Below, in pieces: positions 1 through 7,801 of a DNA stretch of 7,913 bases. Numbering within the stretch: position 1 is the stretch's first letter; each line of letters opens with the position of its first letter. The notes under the pieces were generated by a model. That model had not been told where the DNA came from and searched no databases. It saw only the letters and a list, made by a program, of their open reading frames with translations. This stretch comes from Desulfonatronum sp. (GTDB lineage: Bacteria; Desulfobacterota; Desulfovibrionia; Desulfovibrionales; Desulfonatronaceae), in NCBI GenBank assembly GCA_007127655.1, contig SKYX01000248.1:1-7913 (forward strand), read 5' to 3'. Made by a program: the position numbers and the translations under genes.

Positions 1-681
<681 letters not shown>

Positions 682-693
682 AACATTCCCCCC

Positions 694-699
694 GGAGGA
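694..699 (+). promoter_or_regulatory. Shine-Dalgarno that sets the cysK start
   Basis: GGAGGA lies 5 nt before the ATG at 705. It decides between that ATG and an in-frame TTG at 678, which overlaps the metY stop, would add nine residues not seen in CysK proteins and lacks a ribosome site of its own. Confidence 0.85.
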
Positions 700-704
700 C
701 TCTC

Positions 705-1661
705 ATGGCCCGCATTTATGACGACAATTCCTTGTCCATCGGCAACACGCCCCTGGTCCGGCTGCAACGGATCATCCCCAACAAGAAGGTAACGGTTCTG
801 GCCAAGGTCGAGGGCCGTAACCCGGCCTATTCAATCAAATGCCGCATCGGCGCATCCATGATCTGGGACGCGGAGAAGCGCGGCCTGCTGGGACCGGACA
901 CGGAGATCATCGAGCCCACCAGCGGCAACACCGGCATCGCCCTGGCCTATGTTTGCGCGGCCAAGGGCTATAAGCTGACCCTGACCATGCCCGAGACCAT
1001 GAGCGTGGAGCGGCGGCGGGTTCTGGCCGCCTTCGGCGCGAAACTGATCCTGACCCCGGGGCCGGAGGGCATGAAGGGGGCCGTGGCCCGGGCCGAAGCC
1101 CTGGCCGCGGAGGATCCCAAGCGCTGGTTTCTGCCGCAACAGTTCATGAATCCGGCCAATCCAGCCATTCACGAGGTCACCACCGGCCCGGAAATCTGGA
1201 ACGATACCGACGGGGAGATCGACGTCCTGGTTTCCGGCGTGGGTACCGGCGGAACCATCAGCGGGATCTCCCGGTTCATCAAGCACCAGAAAGGCAAGCA
1301 AATCCTGTCCGTGGCCGTGGAACCCAGGGAAAGCCCGGTGATCTCCCAGACCCTGGCCGGAGAGGAACTCAAACCCGGCCCGCACAAGATCCAGGGCATC
1401 GGCGCGGGCTTCATTCCCAAGACCCTGGACCTGTCCGTGGTGGACAGGGTGGAAGCGGTGGAAAGCATGGAGGCCGTGGAATTCGCCCGCCGCCTGGCCC
1501 TGGAAGAGGGTCTGCTCTGCGGCATCTCCTGCGGCGCAGCCGCGGCCGCCGCGGCCCGCCTGTCCACCCAGCCGGAATTCGAAGGCAAAACCATGGTGGT
1601 TATCCTGCCCGATGCCGGAGAGCGGTATCTTTCCACCGTACTGTTCGAGGGAATAGGGTAA
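705..1661 (+). CDS. cysK: Cysteine synthase A (O-acetylserine sulfhydrylase)
   Basis: This cytoplasmic fold-type II PLP enzyme makes L-cysteine from O-acetylserine and sulfide, the last step of cysteine synthesis. The protein has 318 residues, close to the usual CysK length. Visible motifs are [10 protein letters not shown] at the N-terminus, the PLP lysine K45 in AYSIKCRIG, the substrate loop EPTSGNTG (70-77), the phosphate-binding glycine loop GVGTGGT (178-184), and GISCGAA (273-279), whose Ser275 aligns with the residue that contacts the pyridine nitrogen. The protein ends in [13 protein letters not shown], a typical CysK C-terminus. The ATG at 705 is chosen for its GGAGGA site. The gene sits just behind metY, so two sulfide-fixing enzymes for cysteine and methionine are made from one transcript. 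A cystathionine beta-synthase-like or CysM role is less likely given the motif set and the absence of extra domains. Confidence 0.95.
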   Translation: MARIYDDNSLSIGNTPLVRLQRIIPNKKVTVLAKVEGRNPAYSIKCRIGASMIWDAEKRGLLGPDTEIIEPTSGNTGIALAYVCAAKGYKLTLTMPETMSVERRRVLAAFGAKLILTPGPEGMKGAVARAEALAAEDPKRWFLPQQFMNPANPAIHEVTTGPEIWNDTDGEIDVLVSGVGTGGTISGISRFIKHQKGKQILSVAVEPRESPVISQTLAGEELKPGPHKIQGIGAGFIPKTLDLSVVDRVEAVESMEAVEFARRLALEEGLLCGISCGAAAAAAARLSTQPEFEGKTMVVILPDAGERYLSTVLFEGIG

Positions 1662-1698
1662 GAATTTTTCGCTGAACACCACCAACATTTCCACCCTG

Positions 1699-1723
1699 TG
1701 CCGCGCCGGGGGGGCATTTTTTT
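1699..1723 (+). terminator. Probable intrinsic terminator of metY-cysK
   Basis: TGCC at 1699-1702 can pair with GGCA at 1713-1716, with further G/C pairing possible inside, and seven T residues follow at 1717-1723. The position 38 bp after the cysK stop fits the end of the operon. The perfect stem is only 4 bp, so termination may be partial. Confidence 0.5.
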
Positions 1724-1745
1724 CTCGACCTCTCGGCGCTTTATT

Positions 1746-1784
1746 ATTCCTTGCCTCAGCAAATTACATTCCTTACCTCAGTAA
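1746..1784 (+). repeat. Two 17-bp direct repeats with a 22-bp period
   Basis: ATTCCTTGCCTCAGCAA (1746-1762) and ATTCCTTACCTCAGTAA (1768-1784) match at 15 of 17 positions and start exactly 22 bp apart, about two helical turns. A weaker partial copy, CCTTAC, is at 1796-1801. Proteins with SARP-type winged helices are known to bind direct repeats with 11- or 22-bp spacing, so a binding site for one of the downstream regulators is possible. That link is inference, because the repeat lies about 500 bp before the first regulator gene. Confidence 0.5.
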
Positions 1785-2001
1785 CAAGGTGGAGGCCTTA
1801 CGATATTCTTAATTTGTATTGGAATTTCAATGACTTCTCCTTATGCCGACAGAGTGTTGCTTTCTAAAGCAGATGCGAAGAATAGTAAACTGCCTTGAAA
1901 AAAGGCCATCTCAGGTTGTTTCATACAGGTTCACTTTTTGGTACGTATTGCCCAAGATCTGAAATAACGACTCAGCACATTTGCACGACAAGACTTGGAG
2001 T

Positions 2002-2172
2002 GTTCGGGCTTGTCTCGATTTTTCAGCCTCGCAACTCCTTCCCCGGCTTCGTAACATCGAACCATTGCCCGAATAAACAACAGTTGGCCCTTCAGGCGTC
2101 CGGCAATGGCTCGATGAACGAAACCTGGCTCAGTCAGACAGGCGAGGCCGAAAAAACGAGACAAGCCCGAAC
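2002..2172. repeat. Long imperfect inverted repeat (171 bp foldback element)
   Basis: The outer arms 2002-2032 and 2142-2172 are reverse complements at 29 of 31 positions; they begin GTTCGGGCTTGTCTCG and end in its complement. After an unpaired interior (2033-2044 and 2126-2141), a second paired block follows: 2045-2072 against 2099-2125. Most positions pair there, including CATTGCC against GGCAATG. The tip is a loop of about 26 nt. Such a structure could be a non-autonomous mobile element (MITE-like), a structured RNA, or a strong two-way terminator. A run of six T residues follows at 2190-2195, 17 nt past the right arm. I see no clear target-site duplication and no transposase. What the element is remains open; the repeat itself is read directly from the sequence. 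Confidence 0.85.
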
Positions 2173-2214
2173 GCAGATGAGGAGTTTCATTTTTTGATGG
2201 TATATGTTCAGTAA

Positions 2215-2243
2215 TTGACAAAAGGGAAAGAAATCGGTGTATC
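2215..2243 (+). promoter_or_regulatory. Probable sigma-70 promoter of the regulator pair
   Basis: A perfect TTGACA box is at 2215-2220. A spacer of 17 bp leads to TGTATC (2238-2243), a weak -10 box; TATCTG at 2240-2245 with a 19-bp spacer is the alternative. Transcription would begin near 2250 and leave about 40 nt of leader before the ATG at 2292. A strong -35 with a poor -10 is what one expects of a promoter that is regulated or needs help at the -10. Confidence 0.45.
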
Positions 2244-2253
2244 TGATCAGATA
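2240..2253. promoter_or_regulatory. Perfect 14-bp palindrome over the -10 region, putative operator
   Basis: TATCTGATCAGATA is an exact palindrome covering the presumed -10 box and start point upstream of the first regulator. A dimeric repressor bound here would block RNA polymerase. The binding protein is unknown. The site does not resemble the direct repeats expected for a SARP-type activator, so a separate regulator is more likely if it is functional. Confidence 0.4.
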
Positions 2254-2291
2254 GATAGTTTCGCCTCCACCCACGGCAACCCATCGAGAAC

Positions 2292-5200
2292 ATGCACATG
2301 TTCCACCCACGCCTTGCCCCCCCGGACGTCAACGGTTTGATCCCCCGCCAGCGGCTGCATGACCTGCTGGCATCCTCGGCCCGAAGCATGACCTGGGTCA
2401 CTGGACCGCCGGGCGCCGGGAAGACGTCGCTGATAGCAGAGTACGTCCATGGCCTCGGCCAGCCCTTGATCTGGTACCACGCAAATGGTTCGGACCACGA
2501 CCCAGCGGCGTTTGCATCGCGATTTTTGCAAGCCGCCTCTCCCCACTTGAAACGCTCCGCGACGACTTCTTCAGACTCGTTTCCCATGCCGGGGGACGAC
2601 CTGGCAGATACACTCAGACCACTTTTTCAGGAACTTTCAGCCCAATTGCCACCAGACGCCCTGATCGTCCTGGACGACGTTCGCGTTGACCCGGCCTCCG
2701 AGGGCGTCCTGCTGCCCGTCCTTGCACAATTCGCTTTCCTGCCTGTGGCAATTCGGACCTTCGTGACCAGCCGAAGCGCCCCGCCAAAGGAACTGACGCG
2801 GTTGGCCGTTGACCGGGTCTTTTCCTTGCTGTCCTGGGAGGAGTTGCGGTTCACGGACCAGGAAAGCAGGGAATTTCTGAGCAGGACCGACGTAACCAGC
2901 GAGGCCCTGGATGCGGTGATCCGCAAGGCTGACGGCTGGGTCGCCGGGTTGATCCTGCTGTCCGACGGTTTCCGGCGCAGGGCCGGCGCGCCCGAGAGTC
3001 TTTTTGGAGGCCTTTTGGGGAGCCCCCCTGACGACCCTTTCCGCGAGCCATGTTGGACCTTGCTGGAGGATGTCTTCAACTATCTTGACGTGGAGCTGTT
3101 TCGAAAACTTTCCGCCGAGTTGCGTCATTTTTTATTACGGGTCGCCTTTTTGTCGCGGATGAACCCGACCATGGCCGCGGCCGTCAGCGCAATGGAAAAC
3201 GCTGAGGAACTGCTGGAGCGGTTGTGTGCGGACAACTGTCTGATCTCCCGCTCGCCGACGGCTGGCCCGGATTATTACATGCACCCTTTGTGGGCTCTAT
3301 TTTTGCGCTCGGCGGCCCAAAAACAGCATGTCCGTGACGATCTGAATCAGTTGCGCGTTCACAGCGCCAAGTTGCTGGATGGCATCGGGGAACGCCAAGA
3401 AGCCGCGGCACTGCTGGCCGAAGGAGGCGATTTCGTTGAGCTGAGAGGATTGATCCTCCGGCATGCCGATCGTCTGTCCGCTGACGGGCGGCTGTTCGAA
3501 TTGGAGCAATGGATCGCGCTCTTGCCCAAGCCCCTTGTCCTGGAGGATCCGTGGTTGCTGTACTGGCTGGGAACCTGCCTGCAACACAAGGACCAGGCGC
3601 GAAGCCGGGAGCTGTTTCGGTTCGCCTTTGACGTCTTTCGGCACAACCAGGACGTGACCGGAATGCTCTCCGCATGGTGCGGAGCCGTGGATACCTTCCT
3701 GTACGACTGGAACGAGTTCCACGGCCTGGATGCTTGGATCGAGGATCTTGAGGAAGCGGTGGCCAACGGTCTGGCGCTTCCGGAAAACGTGCTGGGCATT
3801 CGTACGGCCTCCAGCATGATCGGCGCGCTGGTCTATCGACAACCGGAGCAATTGGACCAAATCACCGCATGGCTGGAGCGGGCTTTTTTGCATGTCCCCA
3901 GGCCGGGTGCAAAGCAGATTCACGTTCATGCCGGATTTCACGCCGCCCACCATGCCATGTGGCAGGGGGATCTGTGCCGGTTGCGGGTGATTACGGAGAG
4001 CCTTCAGCGGATCCTGAATCAATCCGATGCGCCGTTGGCCCACCAGTTGAAGGCCAAAAGCCTCGCCGCTCATGTGCAAAGCATGTGTCATGCGCGAGGG
4101 GACTTGGCCCTGGAACTGATTCAGGAGGGGTTGGCCCTGGGCCGCAGATACGACGAAAACGTCTGGCGCGAACGGCTTGTCGCCCAGGGAGTTCTGGGAG
4201 CTTTGACCCAGGGAGATGGGGACAAGGCCAAGGAGTATCTGCGCGGTCTGGAAAGAAAAGTCCCCAGAAGCAGGCGCTTCGCCAGAGGATATTACCACTT
4301 CGCCGCAACGGCGGTCCACCTGTATCACGAGGAGTTCGCCCAGGCGGAGCACCATGCCCGTAAAGCCTTGGCCATTGCCAAGGAGTGCGGGGCCAATTGC
4401 GCTTGGCCGTTTTTCACCCTGGCCCTGGCCATGGCCTGCTTCGAAGTCGGAGAGGACGATGAGTGCGATCGACTTATGACCGAGCTGGGAAGCTACACTG
4501 CCAAGTCCCGAAGCCCCATTCAACAATTCATGTGGCTGCTTTGTTCGGCCTATTTCAACCTGGCTCGCTCGCGCCGCGAGCCGGGGCTGCGCTATCTGGC
4601 CAAAGCCTTCGGCCTTGGGCGGAGGGAGGGCTACGTGAACATCTTCTGGCTCTGGCGGCCCAAGATGATGTCGGTACTCTGCTCCACTGCCCTGAAGCAC
4701 TCCGTGGCCGTGGAGTACGCCTTGTTGCTGATTCGTCGACGCAACCTGTCTCCCCGGCTCGGGCCTGGAACACTGGAAATCGTTCAGTGGCCCTGGTTTC
4801 TACGAATTTATACTCTGGGACGCTTCGAATTGATCCGCGATGGCCGCCCCGTGTTGTTCAAAGGCAAGATCCAACACCGCCCCCTGGCCCTGCTCAAAAT
4901 GCTGGCCGTGCTCGGCGACCAGGGCATGGGCGAGGAGGAGCTTTGCGACCTGTTGTGGCCGGAATCCAACCTGGAGCAGGCTCGCTGTGCTCTGGCAACG
5001 ACACTGTCCCGACTGCGTCGGATGCTGGACAGCAAAGAAAGCATCATGCACTGTAACGGTAAATTCTCGTTGAACCCGTCGTTGTGCTGGGTGGACGCCA
5101 GGGCGTTTTCCCATCTCTGCTCCGAGGGCCCAGAAATGTCGAAATCCTTGGCCCCGGCGGACGGGGCGACCCGCCCACCGTTCGGTGACGATCGTGCGGA

Positions 5201-5567
5201 AAACATCGGTTTGGCCCTGGAAATCTATAAGGGCCACCTGCTTCCCGAGGACATGGCCTATTCCTGGACCATCCCGATGCGGGAGCGGTTGCGGCGCGTG
5301 TTCCACGATCTGGTCGTCGAGCACGGTGACTTTCTGGAAAACAGAGGCGCCTGGAAAGAAGCCAGGGCCTTTTATCTCCGAGCCTTGGACGCAGACGACC
5401 TCAATGAGGACGTGTACATGCGGCTGATTCGCTGCGCCTCGGGCGCTGGCTGTCCCGACGAAGCGCGCCTTTTCTGGCGGCTTTGTCAGGAACGCCTGCG
5501 AGAGGAGTTCGATGAATCACCGTCTTCGGTACTGTCCAACCTGGCGAGGTCGTTGGGGCTTTGCTGA
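2292..5567 (+). CDS. MalT-like STAND ATPase regulator with C-terminal SARP/BTAD DNA-binding module
   Basis: This 1091-aa protein is probably a cytoplasmic, signal-gated transcription activator. Residues 1-230 are a MalT-type ATPase: HPRLAPP near the start, Walker A GPPGAGKT (38-45), Walker B ALIVLDD (123-129), the TSR motif (159-161) and GWVAGLILL (215-223). Residues about 260-345 are the winged-helix block that follows in STAND proteins (LRHFLLRVAFLSRM, YYMHPLWALFLR). Residues about 360-825 are helical repeats of TPR type, the likely ligand-sensing part. Residues about 836-940 form an OmpR/SARP-type winged helix (TLGRFELIRDG, LCDLLWPES, LSRLRRML), and about 970-1090 form a BTAD domain. The domain order is the reverse of AfsR, where SARP comes first. 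The start at 2292 has only a weak GAGAA site; the ATG at 2298 is possible, and an in-frame TAG at 2256 rules out a longer form. The next gene starts inside this one. The inducer and target genes are not evident. Confidence 0.9.
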   Translation: MHMFHPRLAPPDVNGLIPRQRLHDLLASSARSMTWVTGPPGAGKTSLIAEYVHGLGQPLIWYHANGSDHDPAAFASRFLQAASPHLKRSATTSSDSFPMPGDDLADTLRPLFQELSAQLPPDALIVLDDVRVDPASEGVLLPVLAQFAFLPVAIRTFVTSRSAPPKELTRLAVDRVFSLLSWEELRFTDQESREFLSRTDVTSEALDAVIRKADGWVAGLILLSDGFRRRAGAPESLFGGLLGSPPDDPFREPCWTLLEDVFNYLDVELFRKLSAELRHFLLRVAFLSRMNPTMAAAVSAMENAEELLERLCADNCLISRSPTAGPDYYMHPLWALFLRSAAQKQHVRDDLNQLRVHSAKLLDGIGERQEAAALLAEGGDFVELRGLILRHADRLSADGRLFELEQWIALLPKPLVLEDPWLLYWLGTCLQHKDQARSRELFRFAFDVFRHNQDVTGMLSAWCGAVDTFLYDWNEFHGLDAWIEDLEEAVANGLALPENVLGIRTASSMIGALVYRQPEQLDQITAWLERAFLHVPRPGAKQIHVHAGFHAAHHAMWQGDLCRLRVITESLQRILNQSDAPLAHQLKAKSLAAHVQSMCHARGDLALELIQEGLALGRRYDENVWRERLVAQGVLGALTQGDGDKAKEYLRGLERKVPRSRRFARGYYHFAATAVHLYHEEFAQAEHHARKALAIAKECGANCAWPFFTLALAMACFEVGEDDECDRLMTELGSYTAKSRSPIQQFMWLLCSAYFNLARSRREPGLRYLAKAFGLGRREGYVNIFWLWRPKMMSVLCSTALKHSVAVEYALLLIRRRNLSPRLGPGTLEIVQWPWFLRIYTLGRFELIRDGRPVLFKGKIQHRPLALLKMLAVLGDQGMGEEELCDLLWPESNLEQARCALATTLSRLRRMLDSKESIMHCNGKFSLNPSLCWVDARAFSHLCSEGPEMSKSLAPADGATRPPFGDDRAENIGLALEIYKGHLLPEDMAYSWTIPMRERLRRVFHDLVVEHGDFLENRGAWKEARAFYLRALDADDLNEDVYMRLIRCASGAGCPDEARLFWRLCQERLREEFDESPSSVLSNLARSLGLC
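5502..5507 (+). promoter_or_regulatory. Shine-Dalgarno inside the upstream gene, for the second regulator
   Basis: GAGGAG sits 4 nt before the ATG at 5512 and lies within the last codons of the 1091-aa regulator. It supports the overlapping start at 5512 over the ATG at 5605, which has no comparable site. It also implies that ribosomes ending the first gene help start the second. Confidence 0.65.
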
Positions 5568-7683
5568 CCGACGTCCCTTCCCTTGCCACCTGCCCAGAGC
5601 AAACATGCGTCGCATCCCCCTGCACAAACTGTCCGTTCCGTATCGGGCCTATTATCAACACGGGCGATGGGACCTGTACGCCCGCGCCCTCCAGAGGGAT
5701 GGAATCCTGTGGTTCGCGCAAGGCCGTTTGTCCCACGCGGCCCTACACCTTCAGCCGCTCTTGGCATTGCCACGTAGCTCCTGGCCCCCAAGGCTTGCGT
5801 TTCTCCGGCAGGTAACGGAGCATGGCGAGTCCGTGGACAGGCTGGAGCAAGCCTACCATCTGTTCAGCCGGGAAAGAGACCATGCGGCCATGGCGGCCGT
5901 GATCAGTCGGGTCATGACCATCATCTGGCGCTCGGGAAACAAGCTGCGGCGGATGCAAGCCTGGGACGACCACGCCCGTTTGCTGTCCCGGGAATCATCT
6001 CTTCTTCCGACCTACACTGCTTCTCTGCTCACCTGCCGAGCCCTCACGGCCTTGTTGATCCACGCTGACTGCCACAGCGCTTTGGCCTTGACCACAAAAA
6101 GCCACGCCGTCCTGGCCTCCTCCGACGTCCAGCAGAATATCTTTATGCTGCAAAACGCCGTGGTACGCGGCCTAGCGCTCTACCTGCAGGGCCGGCTCCA
6201 GAATTTGGGGGCCCTTTTGGAGCAATCCAAGGCGATCAACGACCACGAGTGCGACGATTCGCCTCTTCGTGGTTACCTGGACCTGCTGCGAGGGCTGCAC
6301 GGACTATCGAGCAGGGACACGCCTGCCCCTGGCGAATTGGTCAGGAGCCCACTGGCCGTCACGATGCGAGACTGTTGTCGGAATATGGGATTTCCCACGT
6401 CCAGGGGGGAGGCTCAATTCAAGGAATCCTCACCCGATTCGTGTGATCCATCCCATGCCGCCGTGGATACGGGAAATCCGCACGCTTGTTTTTTTCTTCA
6501 CGCCTCTATCAGCGCATACTGTTCGCGCTTGGGCCGCTCCGCCAATGGGTTGGCACACGCCGAGGCCGCTCTGGCCCGCGGCGAGTTGAGCCAGAGTCCC
6601 TTGGCAGAGGCCGTTGCCTCCCTGCCCAAGGCTCAATGCCTGATCAATCTGGGACGAACAGGGGAGGCCAAGCTTATTTTGGAGGCGATGGTCAAGACCT
6701 GGAAGGCCTCCGACTTGCGCTCCTTGGCCGGATGCGGAGCACTGGAACTGGCTGACCTGTATTTCGACGAAGGACGTCGAGACCGGGCCTTGCACTATTA
6801 TGACCTGGGGAAGGAGCTGGGCGCGACCGAAAACGACTTTGTGCCGGTCGGCAGGTCCGCCGGGTTTGTCGCTGAGCTTCGCCGACGGCTCTTTCCCACC
6901 GTGCAAGAGCTTGACGTCTGGCGGGATTTCGAGAGAGCTCCGTTGCGCGTCGTTACATTGGGGGACTTTGCCCTGTATGTTCGCGGAAAGCGTTTGTATG
7001 ATCGAACCTGGCCCCATTCCAAGACGAAGATGTTGCTCAAGGCCCTGATCGTCAATGGAGGAATCAGAGTTTCCAAAGAATCCTTGCTGGATCAGCTTTG
7101 GCCGGAGGCCGAAGGTGACCAGGCCTCCTCCAATCTGAAGATGACCACTTCGCGTTTGCGCAAGATCGTGGACGGCAATTCCAGAGAGCGGCTGCAATGG
7201 CTGGTGGTTACCGAAGGCCATCTCTCACTGGTCAAAGCCCTCTGCTTCATCGACGCCCTCCGTTTTGCGGACGCGTTGCGTTCCAGGCTCGCTGAACAGG
7301 AGGACTCCTGCGAGGATTTGGCCAAAATACTCGAAATGTACAGCGGAGACTTTTTACCCCACAGTGTCGGCCCTCCCTGGATCGAAGGCTTCCGCCGCCG
7401 CCTGCGCGACGAATATCTACGGGGAGTTGCCCGTCTTGCCCGACAGTGTCTGCGCGCTGACCAGGCCGAGACAGCCCTTGAGCATCTGCTGCGCGTGGAA
7501 CGGGTATCCTCGGCCAGCGAACAAATCTTTGCTCTGACCATGGAGGCCTACCTGCACCTTGGATTTCCGAGCGACGCCCTGAAAATTTTCGAAAACGCCC
7601 GATTTCGCCTTGAACGGGATTTTGGCACCAAACCCGGCCCAACCTTATCGGCCTTGGCCCGACAAGCCGAAGGACGAACATGA
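5512..7683 (+). CDS. SARP/BTAD-type regulator lacking an ATPase, paralogue of the upstream gene
   Basis: This 723-aa protein is probably a cytoplasmic transcription regulator. It has no Walker motifs. Residues about 45-470 are helical, TPR-like repeats. Residues about 477-575 are a SARP/OmpR-type winged helix (VVTLGDFALYVRGKRL, SLLDQLWPEAEG, TTSRLRKI), and about 583-720 are a BTAD domain (ILEMYSGDFLP, ERDFGTKPGPTL). By eye its first repeats follow those of the upstream protein from about residue 378 on (GDFVELRGLILRHADRL against GRWDLYARALQRDGILW, then shared spacing to the DAW...DL/DDHARLL region). This suggests tandem duplication with loss of the ATPase part. The first 18 codons overlap the upstream gene in another frame. 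If the ATG at 5605 were used the protein would have 692 residues and no overlap. A partner role beside the ATPase protein is inferred from this coupling. Confidence 0.85.
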   Translation: MNHRLRYCPTWRGRWGFADRRPFPCHLPRANMRRIPLHKLSVPYRAYYQHGRWDLYARALQRDGILWFAQGRLSHAALHLQPLLALPRSSWPPRLAFLRQVTEHGESVDRLEQAYHLFSRERDHAAMAAVISRVMTIIWRSGNKLRRMQAWDDHARLLSRESSLLPTYTASLLTCRALTALLIHADCHSALALTTKSHAVLASSDVQQNIFMLQNAVVRGLALYLQGRLQNLGALLEQSKAINDHECDDSPLRGYLDLLRGLHGLSSRDTPAPGELVRSPLAVTMRDCCRNMGFPTSRGEAQFKESSPDSCDPSHAAVDTGNPHACFFLHASISAYCSRLGRSANGLAHAEAALARGELSQSPLAEAVASLPKAQCLINLGRTGEAKLILEAMVKTWKASDLRSLAGCGALELADLYFDEGRRDRALHYYDLGKELGATENDFVPVGRSAGFVAELRRRLFPTVQELDVWRDFERAPLRVVTLGDFALYVRGKRLYDRTWPHSKTKMLLKALIVNGGIRVSKESLLDQLWPEAEGDQASSNLKMTTSRLRKIVDGNSRERLQWLVVTEGHLSLVKALCFIDALRFADALRSRLAEQEDSCEDLAKILEMYSGDFLPHSVGPPWIEGFRRRLRDEYLRGVARLARQCLRADQAETALEHLLRVERVSSASEQIFALTMEAYLHLGFPSDALKIFENARFRLERDFGTKPGPTLSALARQAEGRT

Positions 7684-7769
7684 GCGGGCCGACGACAAAT
7701 CGCAAGAAAGCATCGCCAGCCGGACCATTCGATCAGCCTCCCCCCGCATGGACTCATGATAAATCCTGA
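7680..7769 (+). CDS. Possible 29-residue small ORF overlapping the regulator stop
   Basis: ATG at 7680 overlaps the TGA of the second regulator (ATGA) and is preceded by AAGGA at 7670-7674 with a 5-nt gap, a good ribosome site. The frame runs 29 codons to TGA at 7767-7769. The product starts MSGPTTNRKKASPAG and continues with a proline cluster (QPPPAW). It is basic at the start, has no hydrophobic segment and is not recognised. Such ATGA coupling is typical of real downstream genes, but the length is short and chance cannot be excluded. Confidence 0.3.
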   Translation: MSGPTTNRKKASPAGPFDQPPPAWTHDKS

Positions 7770-7771
7770 GA

Positions 7772-7801
7772 TTGTTACCGCTCAGAAACCTTTCCCATGA
7801 T
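7772..7801 (+). promoter_or_regulatory. Weak candidate promoter before the right-edge ORF
   Basis: TTGTTA (7772-7777) and CATGAT (7796-7801) each match four of six consensus bases and are 18 bp apart. They could drive the ORF starting near 7841. The match is modest. Confidence 0.2.

Larger units (their letters stand above)
1662..2291 (+). other. AT-richer intergenic region with structured DNA
   Basis: This 630-bp gap separates the sulfur genes from the regulator pair. Its base composition is visibly richer in A and T than both flanks, especially 1735-1970 and 2180-2260. I see no protein in any frame with recognisable motifs. It contains, in order, the putative cysK terminator, a 22-bp-period direct repeat, a long inverted repeat, and a promoter with a palindrome. 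Each is listed separately. The part from about 1800 to 2000 shows nothing beyond short chance hairpins. Confidence 0.7.

Noticed and set aside
831..1694. 287-codon open frame on the minus strand opposite cysK
   Set aside because: It is an antisense shadow of a GC-rich gene. The product is rich in Gly, Gln, His and Ala without motifs, while the plus-strand CysK motifs are unambiguous.
1892..1906. Hairpin GCCTT-GAAAA-AAGGC
   Set aside because: It is a perfect but only 5-bp stem with no T-tract on the plus strand and no gene for it to end, so chance is likely.
2002..2172. Reading the long inverted repeat as an integron attC site
   Set aside because: attC sites begin RYYYAAC and end GTTRRRY. 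Here the ends are GTTCGGGC and GCCCGAAC, the opposite polarity, and no integrase or cassette array is present.
2002..2172. Reading the long inverted repeat as a retron msr-msd
   Set aside because: No reverse transcriptase gene is in the window; the downstream gene is a MalT-like regulator.
2177..2195. ATGA/TCAT stem followed by T residues as an independent terminator
   Set aside because: A 4-bp AT-rich stem is too weak on its own. The T-run is noted with the long inverted repeat instead.
1895..2197. 100-codon plus-strand frame in the intergenic region
   Set aside because: It runs through both arms of the palindrome, has no ribosome site or family features, and its composition differs from the real genes.
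1931..2587. 218-codon minus-strand frame spanning the long inverted repeat and the regulator start
   Set aside because: It overlaps the MalT-like N-terminus on the opposite strand, shows no motif, and is partly made of the inverted repeat.
3297..4700. 467-codon open frame on the minus strand opposite the first regulator
   Set aside because: It lies wholly within a clear STAND-SARP gene and its product has no recognisable domain. The codon bias of the plus strand explains its length.
7766..7785. CTGAG/CTCAG stem after the second regulator as a terminator
   Set aside because: The stem has 5 bp, the loop has 10 nt and no T-tract follows.
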